Positions 1 to 10,736 of a stretch of DNA of 64,000 bases are shown one piece after another. Below the pieces are notes generated by a model. That model was not told the origin of the DNA. It searched no databases and worked only from the letters and a program-made list of their open reading frames with translations. Where the stretch lies: assembly GCF_902167145.1 (NCBI RefSeq), contig NC_050097.1:40036095-40100094 (forward strand), in the 5' to 3' direction. Each line of letters starts with the position of its first letter. Within the stretch, counting starts at the first letter, position 1. The position numbers and the translations under genes are program-made. Origin of the DNA: Zea mays (Eukaryota > Streptophyta > Magnoliopsida > Poales > Poaceae).

Positions 1-102
1 GGCAAACACAAGGGCTCTAAGACTTGTGTTTGGGTACCCAAAGTTCTTGTGTCTAATGCCAAAGGACCCAAAACCGTTTGGGTACCTAAAATCAAGAACT
101 AA
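1..102 (+). pseudogene. gag: Sirevirus A gag, C-terminal end (partial)
   Basis: The frame starting at base 1 is open to a TAA at 100-102. It encodes the Gag tail with two WVPK motifs separated by a GP-containing spacer, the same tail seen at the end of gag in Sireviruses B (53894) and C (47200). Gag forms the virus-like particle. The rest of the gene is off the window, so its integrity cannot be judged. Pol follows in another frame starting near 116. Confidence 0.85.
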
Positions 103-115
103 ACTTGTTTTGTAG

Positions 116-2413
116 GTTTATGCATCCGGGGGCTCAAGTTGGATCATCGATAGCGGGTGCACAAACCACATGACAGGGGAGAAGAAGATGTTCTCCTCCT
201 ACGAGAAAAACCAAGATCCCCAACGAGCTATCACATTTGGGGATGGAAACCAAGGTTTGGTCAAAGGTTTGGGTAAAATAGCTATATCTCCTGACCATTC
301 CATTTCCAATGTTTTTCTTGTAGATTCTTTAGATTACAATTTGCTTTCCGTTTCGCAATTATGTCAAATGGGCTACAACTGTCTATTTACTGATGTAGGT
401 GTCACTGTCTTTAGAAGAAGTGATGATTCAATAGCATTTAAGGGAGTGTTAGAGGATCAGCTATACTTGGTAGATTTTGATAGAGCTGAACTCGACACTT
501 GCTTAATTGCTAAGACTAACATGGGTTGGCTCTGGCACCGCCGACTAGCCCATGTTGGAATGAAGAATCTTCATAAGCTTCTAAAGGGAGAACACATTTT
601 AGGACTAACAAATGTTCATTTTGAGAAAGACAGGATTTGTAGTGCATGCCAAGCCGGGAAGCAAGTTGGCACTCATCATCCACACAAGAACATTATGACA
701 AGTGACAGGCCACTGGATCTCCTACACATGGATTTATTCGGCTCGATCGCTTACATAAGCATCGGCGGGAGTAAGTACTGTCTAGTTATTGTGGATGATT
801 ATTCTCGCTTCACTTGGGTGTTCTTTTGCAGGAAAAATCCCATACCCAAGAGACTTTAAAGGGATTCTTGAGACGGGCTCAAAATGAGTTCGCCTTGAGG
901 ATCAAGAAAATTAGAAGCGACAACGGAACGGAGTTCAAGAACTCTCAAATTGAAAGCTTCCTTGAGGAGGAGGGCATCAAGCATGAGTTCTCCTCTCCCT
1001 ACACGCCACAACAAAATGGTGTAGTGGAGAGGAAGAATCGAACTCTATTGGACATGGCAAGAACCATGCTTGATGAGTACAAGACACCAGATCGGTTTTG
1101 GGCCGAGGCGGTCAACACCGCTTGCTACGCCATCAACCAGTTATATCTACACCGAATCCTCAAGAAGACATCCTATGAACTCCTAACCGGTAAAAAGCCC
1201 AATATTTCATATTTTAGAGTTTTTGGTAGCAAATGCTTTATTCTTGTTAAAAGAGGTAGAAAATCTAAATTTGCTCCTAAAACTATAGAAGGCTTTTTAC
1301 TAGGATATGATTCAAACACAAGGGCATATAGAGTCTTTAACAAGTCCTCAGGACTAGTTGAAGTTTCTTGTGACGTTGTGTTTGATGAGACTAACGGCTC
1401 TCAAGTAGAGCAAGTTAATCTTGATGAGATAGGTGAAGAACAGGCTCCGTATCGCGCTAAGGAACATGTCCATTGGGGATGTGTGTCCTAAGGAATCCGA
1501 AGAGCCTCCACATGCACAAGATCAACCATCCTCATCCACGCAAGCATCTCCACCAACCCAAAATGAGGACGAGGCTCAAGTTGATAAAGAGGAAGAACAA
1601 AATGATGAGCCACCTCAAGATGACGGCAATGATCAAGGGGGAGATGCAAATGATGAAGACAAGGAGGATGAAGAACCAAGGCCGCCACACCCAAGAGTCC
1701 ACCAAGCAATCCAACGAGATCACCCCGTCGACACCATCCTCGGCGACATTCATAAGGGGGTAACCACTCGATCTCGTGTTGCACATTTTTGTGAGTATTA
1801 CTCTTTTGTTTCCTCTATTGAGCCTCACAGGGTAGAGGAAGCACTTCAAGATTCGGATTGGGTGATGGCGATGCAAGAGGAGCTCAACAACTTCACTAGG
1901 AACGAGGTATGGCATTTAGTTCCACGTCCTAACCAAAATGTTGTAGAAACCAAGTGGGTCTTCCGCAACAAGCAAGACGAGCATGGTGTGGTGACAAGGA
2001 ACAAAGCCCGACTTGTGGCCAAGGGATACTCCCAAGTCGAAGGTTTGGATTTAGGTGAAACCTATGCACCCGTAGCTAGGCTTGAGTCAATTCGTATATT
2101 ATTGGCCTATGCTACTTACCATGGCTTCAAGCTTTATCAAATGGACATAAAGAGTGCCTTCCTCAATGGACCAATCAAGGAAGAGGTCTACGTTGAGCAA
2201 CCTCCCGGCTTTGAAGATAGTGAGTATCCTAACCATGTCTATAGGCTCTCTAAGGCGCTTTATGGGCTCAAGCAAGCCCCAAGAGCATGGTATGAATGCC
2301 TAAGAGATTTCCTTATTGCTAATGGCTTCAAAGTCGGAAAAGCCGATCCTACTCTATTCACTAAAACTCTTGACAATGATTTGTTTGTATGCCAAATTTA
2401 TGTTGATGATATT
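116..2413 (+). pseudogene. pol: Sirevirus A pol: protease, integrase and N-terminal RT (broken)
   Basis: Domains in order are the aspartic protease (DSG in a WIIDSGC context near 146-160), the integrase zinc-binding HHCC region (LWHRRLAH near 530), the integrase DDE core (HMDLFG, IVDDYSRF and SDNGTEF), and the RT from about 1870, ending at YVDD. There are two frameshifts. One T is missing from the T run near 830 compared with B and C, and a second shift lies near 1441 in the acidic linker between integrase and RT. Huck-1 interrupts the gene just after the YVDD codons. The linker carries acidic, Pro-rich low-complexity sequence, normal for Sireviruses. The pol frame is closed just upstream by a TAG at 113-115, where B and C have CAG. 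Confidence 0.92.
2409..2413. repeat. TSD ATATT, left copy, of Huck-1
   Basis: ATATT precedes the TGTTGGCG terminus of Huck-1 and is repeated at 29788-29792 after the GACA terminus. Removing the insert plus one TSD copy restores the RT frame of Sirevirus A. Confidence 0.95.
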
Positions 2414-2713
2414 TGTTGGCGTTTCGAGACCGGGGGGTCCCTGAGCCGACGAGTGAAGTGTCGCCGCGTGCCCCAGCCCAGATGGGTCGACGCGAGGCCG
2501 AGCGCGAAGGGGGGAAGTGAGGTGGCCGGAGATGGGCGTGAGAGAGGTGGAAATCCCGCGGCCTTCGTGTTCGTCCCGTGCCCAGGTCGGGTGCGCTTGC
2601 AGTAGGGGGTTACAAGCGTCCACACGGGGGAAGGAGCGAGCGGCCTCACGCGAGCGCCCGCCCCGTCCTCGTCCCCGTGCGGCCAACCCTCTCTAAGAGG
2701 GCCCTGGTCCTTC

Positions 2714-2721
2714 CTTTTATA
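2714..2721 (-). promoter_or_regulatory. TATA box of Huck-1 3' LTR
   Basis: The minus strand reads TATAAAAG. It lies about 300 bp from the inner (U5) end of the LTR, so U3 is about 1.4 kb and R plus U5 under 300 bp. The same motif is at 14352-14359 in the 5' LTR. Confidence 0.75.
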
Positions 2722-3243
2722 GGCGTAAGGAGAGGGTCCAGGTGTACAATGGGGGGTGTAGTAGAGTGCTACGTGTCTAGCGAAGGAGAGCTAGCGCCCT
2801 AAGCACACGCCATCGTGGCGGCCGGAGAGATTTTGGCGCCCGGTTTGTGTGATATCGTGGTCGTCGGAGGAGTGCTGGAGCCTGGCGGAGGGACAGCTGT
2901 CGGGGCCATCGAGTCCTTGCTGACGTCCTCTTGCTTTCGTAAGGGGGCCGAGAGCCGCCATCGTCAGGGAACGTGCGGGGCGCCATCATCACCTATCTGG
3001 CGGAGCGAGCCAGATGGGACGCCGGTCTTGTTCCCCGTAGCCTGAGTCAGCTTGGAGTAGGGTAATGATGGCGCCTCCTGTTGACGTGGCCGGTCCGCGC
3101 CCTAGGTTGGGCGATGTGGAGGCTCCTCCGAGGTCGAGGTCGAGTCCGTCTTCCGTGGCCGAGGCCGAGTCCGAGCCCCTAGGTCGGGCGAGGCGGAGGC
3201 TGTTGGCTGAGGCCAGGGCGGAAATTGAGTCCTGGGGTCGGGC

Positions 3244-3636
3244 GAAGCGGAGTTCGTTGTCTTCTGGGGCTGAGCCCAAGTCCGAGCCCTAGGTCGGGCG
3301 GAGCAGAGTTCGCCGTCTTCCGGGGCTTTGCCCGAGTCCGAGCCCTGGGTCGGGCAGAGCGGAGTTCGTTGTCTTCTGGGGCTGAGCCCAAGTCCGAGCC
3401 CTGGGTCGGGCGGAGCGGAGTTCGCCGTCTTCCGGGGCTTTGCCCGAGTCCGAGCCCTGGGTCAGGCGGAGCGGAGTTCGCCGTCTTCTGGGGCTTAGCC
3501 CGAGTCCGAGCCCTGGGTCGGGCGGAGCGGAGTTCGCCGTCTTCCGGGGCTTAGCCCGAGTCCGAGCCCTGGGTCGGGCGGAGCGGAGTTCGCCGTCTTC
3601 CGGGGCTTAGCCCGAGTCCGAGCCCTGGGTCGGGCG
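3244..3636 (-). repeat. Tandem array, 7 x 56 bp, in Huck-1 3' LTR
   Basis: The unit contains GAGCGGAGTTCGCCGTCTTC followed by a GGGGCTTAGCCCGAGTCC-like segment and GAGCCCTGGGTCGGGCG. Units differ mainly at C/T and G/A positions. The array sits in U3, upstream of the TATA box. Confidence 0.9.
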
Positions 3637-4122
3637 GAGCGGAGTTTCCTATGGTGTGCGGCCGGGCCTAACTGCCTGTCAGCCTCACTCTGTCAAGTGG
3701 CACCGCAGTCGGAGCGGCACAGGCGGCGCTGTCTTTCTGTCAGACCGGTCAGTGGAGCGACGAAGTGACGGCGGTCACTTCGGCTCTGTCAGCTGAGGGG
3801 CACGCGTCAGGATAAAGGTGTCAGGCCACCTTTGCATTAAACGCTCCTGTGATTTGGTCGGGGTTGCTTCTTGGCGAAGACAGGGCCTCGGGCGAGCCGG
3901 GAACGTGTTCGCCGCTGGAGGGGGGCCTCGGGCGAGGCGGAGATCCTCCGGGGTCGGCTGCCCTTGTCCGAGGCTAGGCTCGGGCGAGGCGTGATCGAGT
4001 CCCTCGAATGGACTGATCCCTGACTTGATCGCACCCATCAGGCCTTTGCAGCTTTATGCTGATGGGGGTTACCAGCTGAGAATTAGGAGCCTTGAGGGTA
4101 CCCCTAATTATGGTCCCCGACA

Positions 4123-4142
4123 GTAGCCCCCGAGCCTCGAAG
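4123..4142 (-). promoter_or_regulatory. Huck-1 polypurine tract
   Basis: Immediately inside the 3' LTR, the minus strand reads GGCTCGGGGGCTAC up to the TGTCGGGG terminus. This is the purine-rich plus-strand primer expected next to the 3' LTR and it fixes the element orientation as minus. Confidence 0.85.
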
Positions 4143-5393
4143 GGAGTGTTAGCACTCGCTTGGAGGCTTTCGTCGCACTTTTTTGCAAGGGGACCAGCCT
4201 TTCTCGGTTACGTTTTGTTCCGGGGGTGCGCGCGAGCACACCCGCCGGGTGTAGCCCCCGAGGCCTCGGAGGAGTGGTTTGACTCCTCCGAGGTCTTAAC
4301 GCCTCGCGCAATGCTTCGGCTGGTCTGGTCGTTCCCTCATGCGAGCTGGCCGTAGCCCGGGTGTACGGTCGGGTCCCAAGTTCTCGGGATGGTATGTTGA
4401 CGCTGTCAACGATTCGGCCGGAGCCGGGTTTGCGAGAGCAGCCCCCGAGCCTCTGCACAGGGCGAGAGGGCGATCAGGGACAGACTCGATTTTTTTACAT
4501 ACGCCCCTGCGTCGCCTTTCCACAAGGAGGAGGGGGGAGAGCGCCATGTTGCCCTCGGTGGGCTCCGAACATGGTGTCTCCGGTGAGCTGCAGGCGGGTG
4601 ATCCGAGCGGACGTCCGTGCCCCATTCGTTAGGGGTCGGCTAGAGGCCCAGAGTACCTGCGGGTGATCTGCCGGACCCGGTCCCCAGGTGACGGGGTCCG
4701 AGGGCTCGATGCCTCCCTCCGATGGGATTCCGTTACAAGATCGTTCCCGCTGGTCTCGGAAATGTCCTAGGGTACCTCGGGAGCGCAGCCCGAGCCTTGG
4801 TTATGTATCGAACGTACCCATGGTCATCCCTCGCTCTGTGTCTGAGGCGGCTCTGAACCCTTCGGGGGCCAGCCTTCGAACCCCTGATCAGTAGTGGGCG
4901 CGGAGCCCGAGTAGCCTGAGGCGGCCGTTGAACCCTTCCGAGGGGCCGGCCTTTGAACCTCTGACCAGTAGTGGGTGTGGAGCCCACGTGCTCTGAGGCG
5001 GCTGTTGAACCCTTCCGAGGGGCTAGCCTTCGAACCTCTGATCAGTAGGGAGGCTCAGAGCCTGGTTCCTTCACGGGGAAGGGTCCCTTCCGGGGTATCC
5101 CTCTTTCCCGGTCCCTGTTGCAAGAGAGAGAAAGAGGAAGAAAGGAAAAGGATATGAAACCGAACGACGCGGCGTACCTTTTTTGACGCGGTCATTATGG
5201 CAAAGGCGAAGCGTCGCTCGTTTCTCCCGCCAGAGGCGCCGCCTGTCCCGCCGCGGAGTTAATGCGACGGGGCGAGTGGTTCACGGGGCAGCCATTGCGC
5301 GTGCGCGAGCCGTTCGAGGAACGACTATTTCGCTTCGTGTTTTTGAATCCCGCGGCCGGTCCGGGCGGAACGTTGAACCGGTCTCACCTTGGC
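4143..5393. other. Huck-1 non-coding region between polypurine tract and antisense promoter
   Basis: About 1.25 kb of GC-rich sequence with no convincing reading frame. It includes three tandem units of 74-77 bp at 4842-5049 (CTGAGGCGG...TTGAACCCTT...CTGATCAGTAG) and a purine-rich AGAGAGAAAGAGG stretch near 5122. The equivalent in Huck-2 is 32901-33700. Confidence 0.7.
4842..5049. repeat. Tandem repeat, 3 x about 75 bp, Huck-1
   Basis: Units start at 4842, 4916 and 4993, each with CTGAGGCGG, a GAACCCTTC block and an AACCYCTGATCAGTAG-like block. Huck-2 has the same array at 33224-33431, so it predates both insertions. Confidence 0.85.
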
Positions 5394-5403
5394 CTTTATA
5401 TAC
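5394..5403 (+). promoter_or_regulatory. TATA box of the Huck-1 antisense gene
   Basis: The plus strand reads CTTTATATAC. It lies about 140 bp upstream of the proposed ATG at 5539, leaving room for a roughly 110-nt leader. It points opposite to Huck-1 transcription, so the antisense gene appears to have its own promoter. Confidence 0.65.
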
Positions 5404-5538
5404 TCGAGGGAGGGTCTGGCGATGGTTCTTTGCTCTGCTTCCTGCTTCCCTCTTAGGTTTTCGCAACCCGAGAGACTTAGCCAGAGAAAAGGAAACCGCC
5501 CACCCTGTCCTTTGCGCCGCCACCCCTTCTGCTCGGTG

Positions 5539-8500
5539 ATGGCCGACCGGGTGACCACCATCTCGCCGCGCGACCCATGGCCTTTCTCCACAGTGACGGC
5601 GGGCGATCTGGAGGATCTTGTTGCTGAGGGTTTACTTCCCCCTCTCTCTGATGAGAGGCGGCCGGAATGGATTCCCCCCATGAGCGGAGCCGCTCCGTCC
5701 CCACCGCCGGGGTACATCGTGAGCTTCGTCTCCTTCCACGAGCGGGGATTTGGTGTGCCAGCGAGCCGCTTTATGCGGGCGATCCTGCACCACTACGGGG
5801 TGGAGTTGCACAACCTCAGCCCCAACTCCATCTCGTAGGCCGCCATCTTCGTAGCGGTGTGCGAGGGGTACTTGGGGATCGCCCCCCACTGGGACTTGTG
5901 GACTCATCTCTTTTTCGCGGAGCTTTTCGCTTCACCGACGGGGGAGAGAAAGGTCCACGCGGTAGTGCGGGCCGGCGGCTGCATCCTTCAGCTGAGGCAG
6001 TCGCGGGCCTCGCTGTACATTCCTGCCACCCTTGTGTCCTCGAACAAAGGGTGGCAGCGCCGGTGGTTCTACCTCCGGAATGACGGCGAGTTGCTCCCGC
6101 CGTTTTCCCAGCGAGTAGTCACCGTCGCCGCCGATGCTTGGCGCCACGGGACCCCGCACGAAAGACAGAAGAACCTCGAACCCCTTCTCAAGGCTTTGGA
6201 GGCGTTGCGGAAAGGGGGACTCACCGCCGCGGGAGTGATTGCCGCCATCCACCGCCGGAGGGTGCTTCCCTTGGCGGAGCGACGGTTGCCGCTCTGGGAG
6301 ATGACACCGGAGGCTGACTTGGAGGGCTCGCGGATGTCCTCGAATCCTCTTCCCTTCGATGTTCTCCACGGGCGGGTGGCCATCGCGTTGGGGAAACCGG
6401 ACCCCAGTGCCTTCTCCCAGCCTTTGATGCGCCCTGACCAAGGGTGCGTGACTCTGGTGAGTGTCCGCTCCTTCCTCCCTCTTGCATCGGGTTGTCCCTG
6501 GTTCTTACGGTCGGGATTTCCATCCGTCCTCAGGAGGTGGGGCGGCACAAGCCTTCCCTGCCACGGGTACCGCAGGATGCGGCGGACCGAGCAGCGCGGC
6601 GGGTTGTCGCGGAGTAGAAGAAGAAAAAGAAGGACGCAGAGAAGACCCGGGCCCGCGAGTGGATGCGGGCTCGGGACGCCTTGGAAAAGCTCCATCGTCG
6701 GCAGGAGAGGGAGGGGCTCCCGAGGGAGCCGTCGCCGGAAACGCCTGATGACGACGACGATGATGAAGATGATGACGAGGAAGACGACATGGCTGCCCGC
6801 CTCGGCTTCAGCCCTGGCTTGAGGTTAGGCCAGGAGCCGTCAAGCCAGCCCCCGAGTGGGCTGATGCAGTCAGTCCCCGGAGTCGGGACGCCGAGGTCCC
6901 GGCCTGAGGAGCGGGGGCAGACCGAGAGGGTACCTGACCCCTCGGCTGGGGGAGTTGAGGCGACCCCGGGGAGCCAGGCCGAGGCGTCTATTCCCCGAGA
7001 GCCGTCGCCCACGCCGGCAACGCAGGAGAGCGACCCTCAGGTCGCCGTGGCGGTGCCTAGGCAGTCTGCCTCCCGGGCGTCCAAAGCGCCCAAAGCAATG
7101 GTGGTGCCGAAGCTGCCAGCGAAGCGGACCTTGGCGGCGGCTTCGGGGGTCGAGATCCGGGAGACCTCCCCTCAGGCACGGTTGATCATGGCCTGGAGTG
7201 GGTAAGTATCTTGGAACGTCTTCGTCCTGGCTTTTCATTCGTACGTCCCGACCGTGATTTTTCCTTCCTCCTCAGCAAGCGAAGCCATGGCCTGACCGAT
7301 CTGGCTCCCCGAAAGGCCCTTAAGACGGCGTCGGCTTCCGTAGCCGACGCCACTCCGGGCCTTGCCGTTCAGCTAACCTTCTCGCAAGGCGCTCCACAGC
7401 AGGGGGCTCAGGCGGCACCAGTCGCCGTGGAGCGAGTTTCCGAGGCCGGCTCTTCTGCCGAGGCGGCCATCGTGCTAGGGGAGGCGGCTAACGCGGACGT
7501 GGCCCCGGCCCCACCGGACGTGCCAGCGGTGCTGGCACCTGTTGCTACTGAAGCCGCCGCCGTCCCAGTCGGGGAGTGACCTGTCGCTGCCGACGGTGAG
7601 ACGGCCGAGGCGTCGGCGCTTGGTGCCTCGGAGGAGGGGGGCGTGGAGACGCGATCCGTCCCGCCGAGCGGCAGCCTTGTCGCTGTGCGGCGGAGCTCCG
7701 AGGGTCGGTGTCAGTTGCTCCGGTTCCGGACCTACGGTGCCTCGGATCCCTTCTTCGTTCTCGACGATGAGCGGGAGGAGCAGTCCTAGGACGAGCTCCG
7801 CGAGTGTGCCGAAGCAACGGTGGGGTCGCTCCGGTCGTCGCTGGAGGTTTTCTGCAGGGACGTCCCCAATATCCTTCAGGTAACGGTTTCAGGCATACCT
7901 TTTCTTTTTTTGTGGCCAAGGCGTCTTCCGTGACGCCCCGCTTCCTTTCCTCAGGATCTGACCGATCTGAGCGCCGCTAAGTCGTCGTTCATCCGCCACG
8001 AGGTCGACGTCTGGGGCTCACTGCGATCCCTGAGGGCTTCGCTCGCCGGGGCTACTGCACGCCTCTCTCAGCAGGGCGCCGAGGCGGCGAACCATCGGTT
8101 GCTCTGCACTGATCTGAGAGCCGAGGCGGCAGCGGCACGCGCGGAGGCGGCAGCGGCGCGCGCAGAAGTGCAACGACAGCAGTCGGAGTTCGACCGGATC
8201 GTCGATGAGCGGGACCAATCTTGGGGCCGGGCTGCCGAGGCCGAAAGCCGGGCTGGAGCCCTTGTAGCCGACATAGCTGTAGCCCAGGTCGCAGCCTCGG
8301 AGCAGCGTACCCGAGCCGGTGGTACGCCTTGGCCATTTTCGGTTTTCGTTTCAGCTTGTTTCCTCCGCTTGTGTTTGAGACCTTTCGTTCTGGCTGTTCG
8401 CAGAGCTCAAGTCCGCCCTTGATGAGTCCGCCAAGGCGCTTGCCGAGGCGCTTGCCAGGGCGGCTGAGCAGAGGGAGGCCGACCACGCGGCCATGTCCGA

Positions 8501-8894
8501 GGCCGTCTCGGACTTCTACCGGGTCCTTGGCTCCGGCGACGTCCCCTCAGGAGGCTCCCCTCAAAGTCACCTGCGGGCCTTGGGCGATCATGTGCGCGGC
8601 AGACTCCGCGAGGCGCTTCACCACGGCGTCAGGCGGGCCTTTGCCGTGCTCGCTTCCCACTACGTCGTGGACCTGGAGCGGGTCAGTGAGGGATATTGCC
8701 TTCCTGACGAAGATGAAGCCGCCCTGGCAGAAGTCCAGAGGCTCGATGCGGCCGCCGCGGGTCCGAGCGCAGTGCTGGCGACCACCTTCGAGGCAGAGAT
8801 CCTCCCACCTGCGCCGTCGTCCGAAGCCGGGATGGACTCGGCCGAGGGCGGGGTCGAAGCTGAAGGCGCGGCTCCTTCCCGTGGCGACGCCTGA
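5539..8894 (+). pseudogene. Huck-1 antisense spliced gene (aORF), five exons, four nonsense codons
   Basis: The exons I infer are 5539-6456, 6534-7201, 7276-7879, 7955-8321 and 8404-8894. The introns are 77, 74, 75 and 82 bp, all GT...AG with pyrimidine-rich 3' ends. Splicing gives 3048 nt with frame kept at every junction, about 1015 codons, ending in TGA at 8892-8894. Residues about 60-135 (ERGFGVPASRFMR, HHYGVELHNL, CEGYLGI, WDLWTHLF) match the putative gypsy-type transposon domain (Pfam Transposase_28, PF04195, from memory). An acidic run follows near residue 380, then a Pro/Ala/Val-rich spacer, then an Ala/Glu/Arg-rich probable coiled coil in exons 4-5. In-frame stops are at 5836 (TAG), 6615 (TAG), 7577 (TGA) and 7787 (TAG). 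Biochemical function is unknown. Extra antisense genes are known in Tat-lineage elements. Confidence 0.85.
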
Positions 8895-9432
8895 CTCTGT
8901 CAGAGCAGTTTCTTGTAGGATGCACGTGCGTCTTTCTGCGGCCGCTGAGGCCTGAACACTTTATTACCGTTGTATAAAGTCGTGCTCCTTTCCCTTTCAT
9001 TTTGCGTGTCCGGCCCCGCCTGTCAGTAGCAGGATGGCTTCCCCAAGTGGGGGTCACTTTTCGTGGCGGGTGACGAGTGAGGTGTCCGTAACCCAGAGGC
9101 GTAGGAGTCCCTCGGCTCAGTCGGCCTTGCCACTTACATGCACCCGTGTTTGCTCCTTGGGGTCCTGCTTCCGACATAGCCGGGGGAACGCAAAAAGCCT
9201 TTTCGACTGAAAATTTTGACGCAGAGGGGTTCCCCCCTTTTTAGCCCCCGAGGGAGGGTCGGGCTCTGCCGAGGCAAGGCTGACCCTTCCTTGATGACTA
9301 AAACTTGCGTGGGGGCAAGGTGAGCGAACAACTTGAAAGCACCTTAAGGGTAGAGGCTATGTAGCTGTTAGACGTTCGAAGTGTTGGTGCAGACCTCGCC
9401 TCGACTGTCGGCCAGTTTGTTTGTTCCGGGCT
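8895..9432. other. Huck-1 spacer between antisense gene and pol remnant
   Basis: No supported gene. It probably holds the 3' ends of two convergent transcription units, the antisense gene (+) and gag-pol (-). The 9060-9150 stretch (GGCGTAGGAGTCCCTCGGCTC) matches a segment that is tandemly duplicated in Huck-2 at 35118-35440. Confidence 0.6.
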
Positions 9433-9837
9433 TCAGAACTTTGGCGATGACAAGCGGCCCTTCCCAGGGGAGCGCGTAGCCCCCGGGTGTCTCCAACAAG
9501 GGCCCGGGGTGCGGTGGTGGAGCTCCTTCCCATCCCCCAGCAAGACGAACGACTTGGCACGCCGCGCCAACCGCCGAGCTCTGGCTCGGTCGAGGGGTAG
9601 CTCTCCTTGGTGGAGATATTGCAGGTACGGGGTCTGCCAGCTTTGATTAGGCGTGACCCCGCTTCGCTCCTCCTCGACGCGCAGCGTCTCGCCCTCGGGG
9701 GCCGAGGGTGCCTCGGGCCGAGCTGAGGGTGCCTCGGACTGGGCCGAGGGTGTCTCGGGCTCGAGCGTGTCGTTGATTTTGACGGAGGGTTGATGCAGGT
9801 CTCGGGAGCATGCTTCCAGGGGAAACGTTATTCGCCC
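9433..9837 (-). pseudogene. pol: Huck-1 pol remnant: RNase H/integrase linker and integrase scraps
   Basis: The minus-strand sequence matches the Huck-2 stretch from the end of RNase H (SRDLHQPSVK) through the linker (YLQYLHQGELPLDR, LARRAKSFVLLGD). It then joins short pieces equivalent to Huck-2 near 36650, 36440 and 35727-35770. The integrase catalytic core is missing. At the other end this block is fused directly to the RT (GLPLYR), so both RNase H domains are also gone. The remnant cannot supply integration. Confidence 0.8.
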
Positions 9838-10730
9838 CGAGGCGGTACAGAGGCAGGCCCCTTTTGCCGAGGTGCGGGATGAAAAGGCTGAGGGCCGCAA
9901 GACATTCCATGACTCTCTGTACGCCTTTCAAGTCCACGATGGGCCCCATGCTGGTGACGGCTGCGATCTTCTCCGGGTTGGCTTCGACCCCGCTCGGAGA
10001 CGATGAACCCCAAGAGCATGCCTCGGGGCACCCCGAAGACACACTTTTCAGGATTGAGCTTGACACCTTTCGCCTTGAGACATCGGAATGTCACTTCAAG
10101 GTCGGAAAGGAGGTCGGAGGCTTTCCTCGTCTTGACTATGATGTCATCGACGTAGGCCTCGACCGTGCGGCCAATGTGCTCGCCGAACACATGGTTCATG
10201 CACCGCTGGTATGTCGCGCCCACATTCCTCAAGCCAAACGACATGGTGACATAGCAGTACATGCCGAAGGGTGTGATGAAAGAAGTCGCGAGCTGGTCGG
10301 ACTCTTTCATCCTGATTTGGTGATACCCTGAGTTGGCATCGAGGAAAGACAGGGTTTCGCACCCAGCAGTGGAATCCACGATCTGATCGATGCGAGGCAG
10401 AGGGTAGGGAACCTTCGGACATGCTTTGTTCAGACCAGTGTAGTCTACACACATCCACCATTTCCCCCCTTTCTTTCTCACAAGCACAGGGTTGGCAAGC
10501 CATTCGGGATGGAATACCTCTTTGATGAACCCTGCCGCCATTAGCTTGTGGATCTCCTCGCCTATGGCTCTGCGCTTCTCCTCGTCGAATCGGCGCAGAG
10601 GCTGCTTAACGGGTCGGGCTCCGGCTCGGATGTCCAGCGAGTGCTCGGCGACATCCCTCGGTATGCCGGGCATGTCCGAGGGACTCCACGCGAAGACGTC
10701 GGCGTTCGCGCGGAGAAAGTCGACAAGCAC
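9838..10730 (-). pseudogene. pol: Huck-1 reverse transcriptase (broken)
   Basis: Contains the gypsy-type RT motifs KVPYPLPRID, SFLDANSGYHQI, TPFGMYCYVTMSFGL and EAYVDDIIVK, so the catalytic YVDD is present. In the second motif the usual AYSGY is ANSGY. A frameshift lies near 9988, after FIVSERG. The frame is separated from the upstream protease by TAG at about 10734-10739, a stop also present in Huck-2. RNase H, which should follow, is deleted. Confidence 0.88.
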
Positions 10731-10736
10731 TGCTTC

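Larger units (their letters stand above)
1..2413 (+). mobile_element. Sirevirus A (Ty1/copia), 5' portion of visible copy
   Basis: This is the internal region of a Sirevirus: the end of gag, then protease, integrase and most of the reverse transcriptase (RT). The 5' LTR and most of gag lie left of the window. The copy is cut at 2413 by Huck-1 and resumes at 29793. The TSD ATATT flanks the cut, and removing the insert restores the RT reading across the junction. The LTR (31558-32900) resembles Opie-group maize elements; the exact family name is uncertain. Confidence 0.95.
2414..4122 (-). repeat. Huck-1 3' LTR (1709 bp)
   Basis: The LTR is bounded by TG...CA when read on the minus strand. A second copy is at 14052-14564 plus 28648-29787. 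It is GC-rich and contains seven 56-bp repeat units (3244-3636) against six in the other LTR, which accounts for the length difference of 1709 versus 1653 bp. A TATA box on the minus strand lies at 2714-2721. Confidence 0.95.

Noticed and set aside
3065..3554. Plus- and minus-strand frames across the 56-bp repeats in the Huck LTR
   Set aside because: They are translations of a GC-rich tandem array with no stop codons by composition. The repeat fully explains them.
8052..8486. Minus-strand frames opposite the antisense gene (for example 8052-8486 and 6069-6695)
   Set aside because: They are shadows of the GC-rich exons on the plus strand and match no Huck domain. The pol remnant ends at about 9433.
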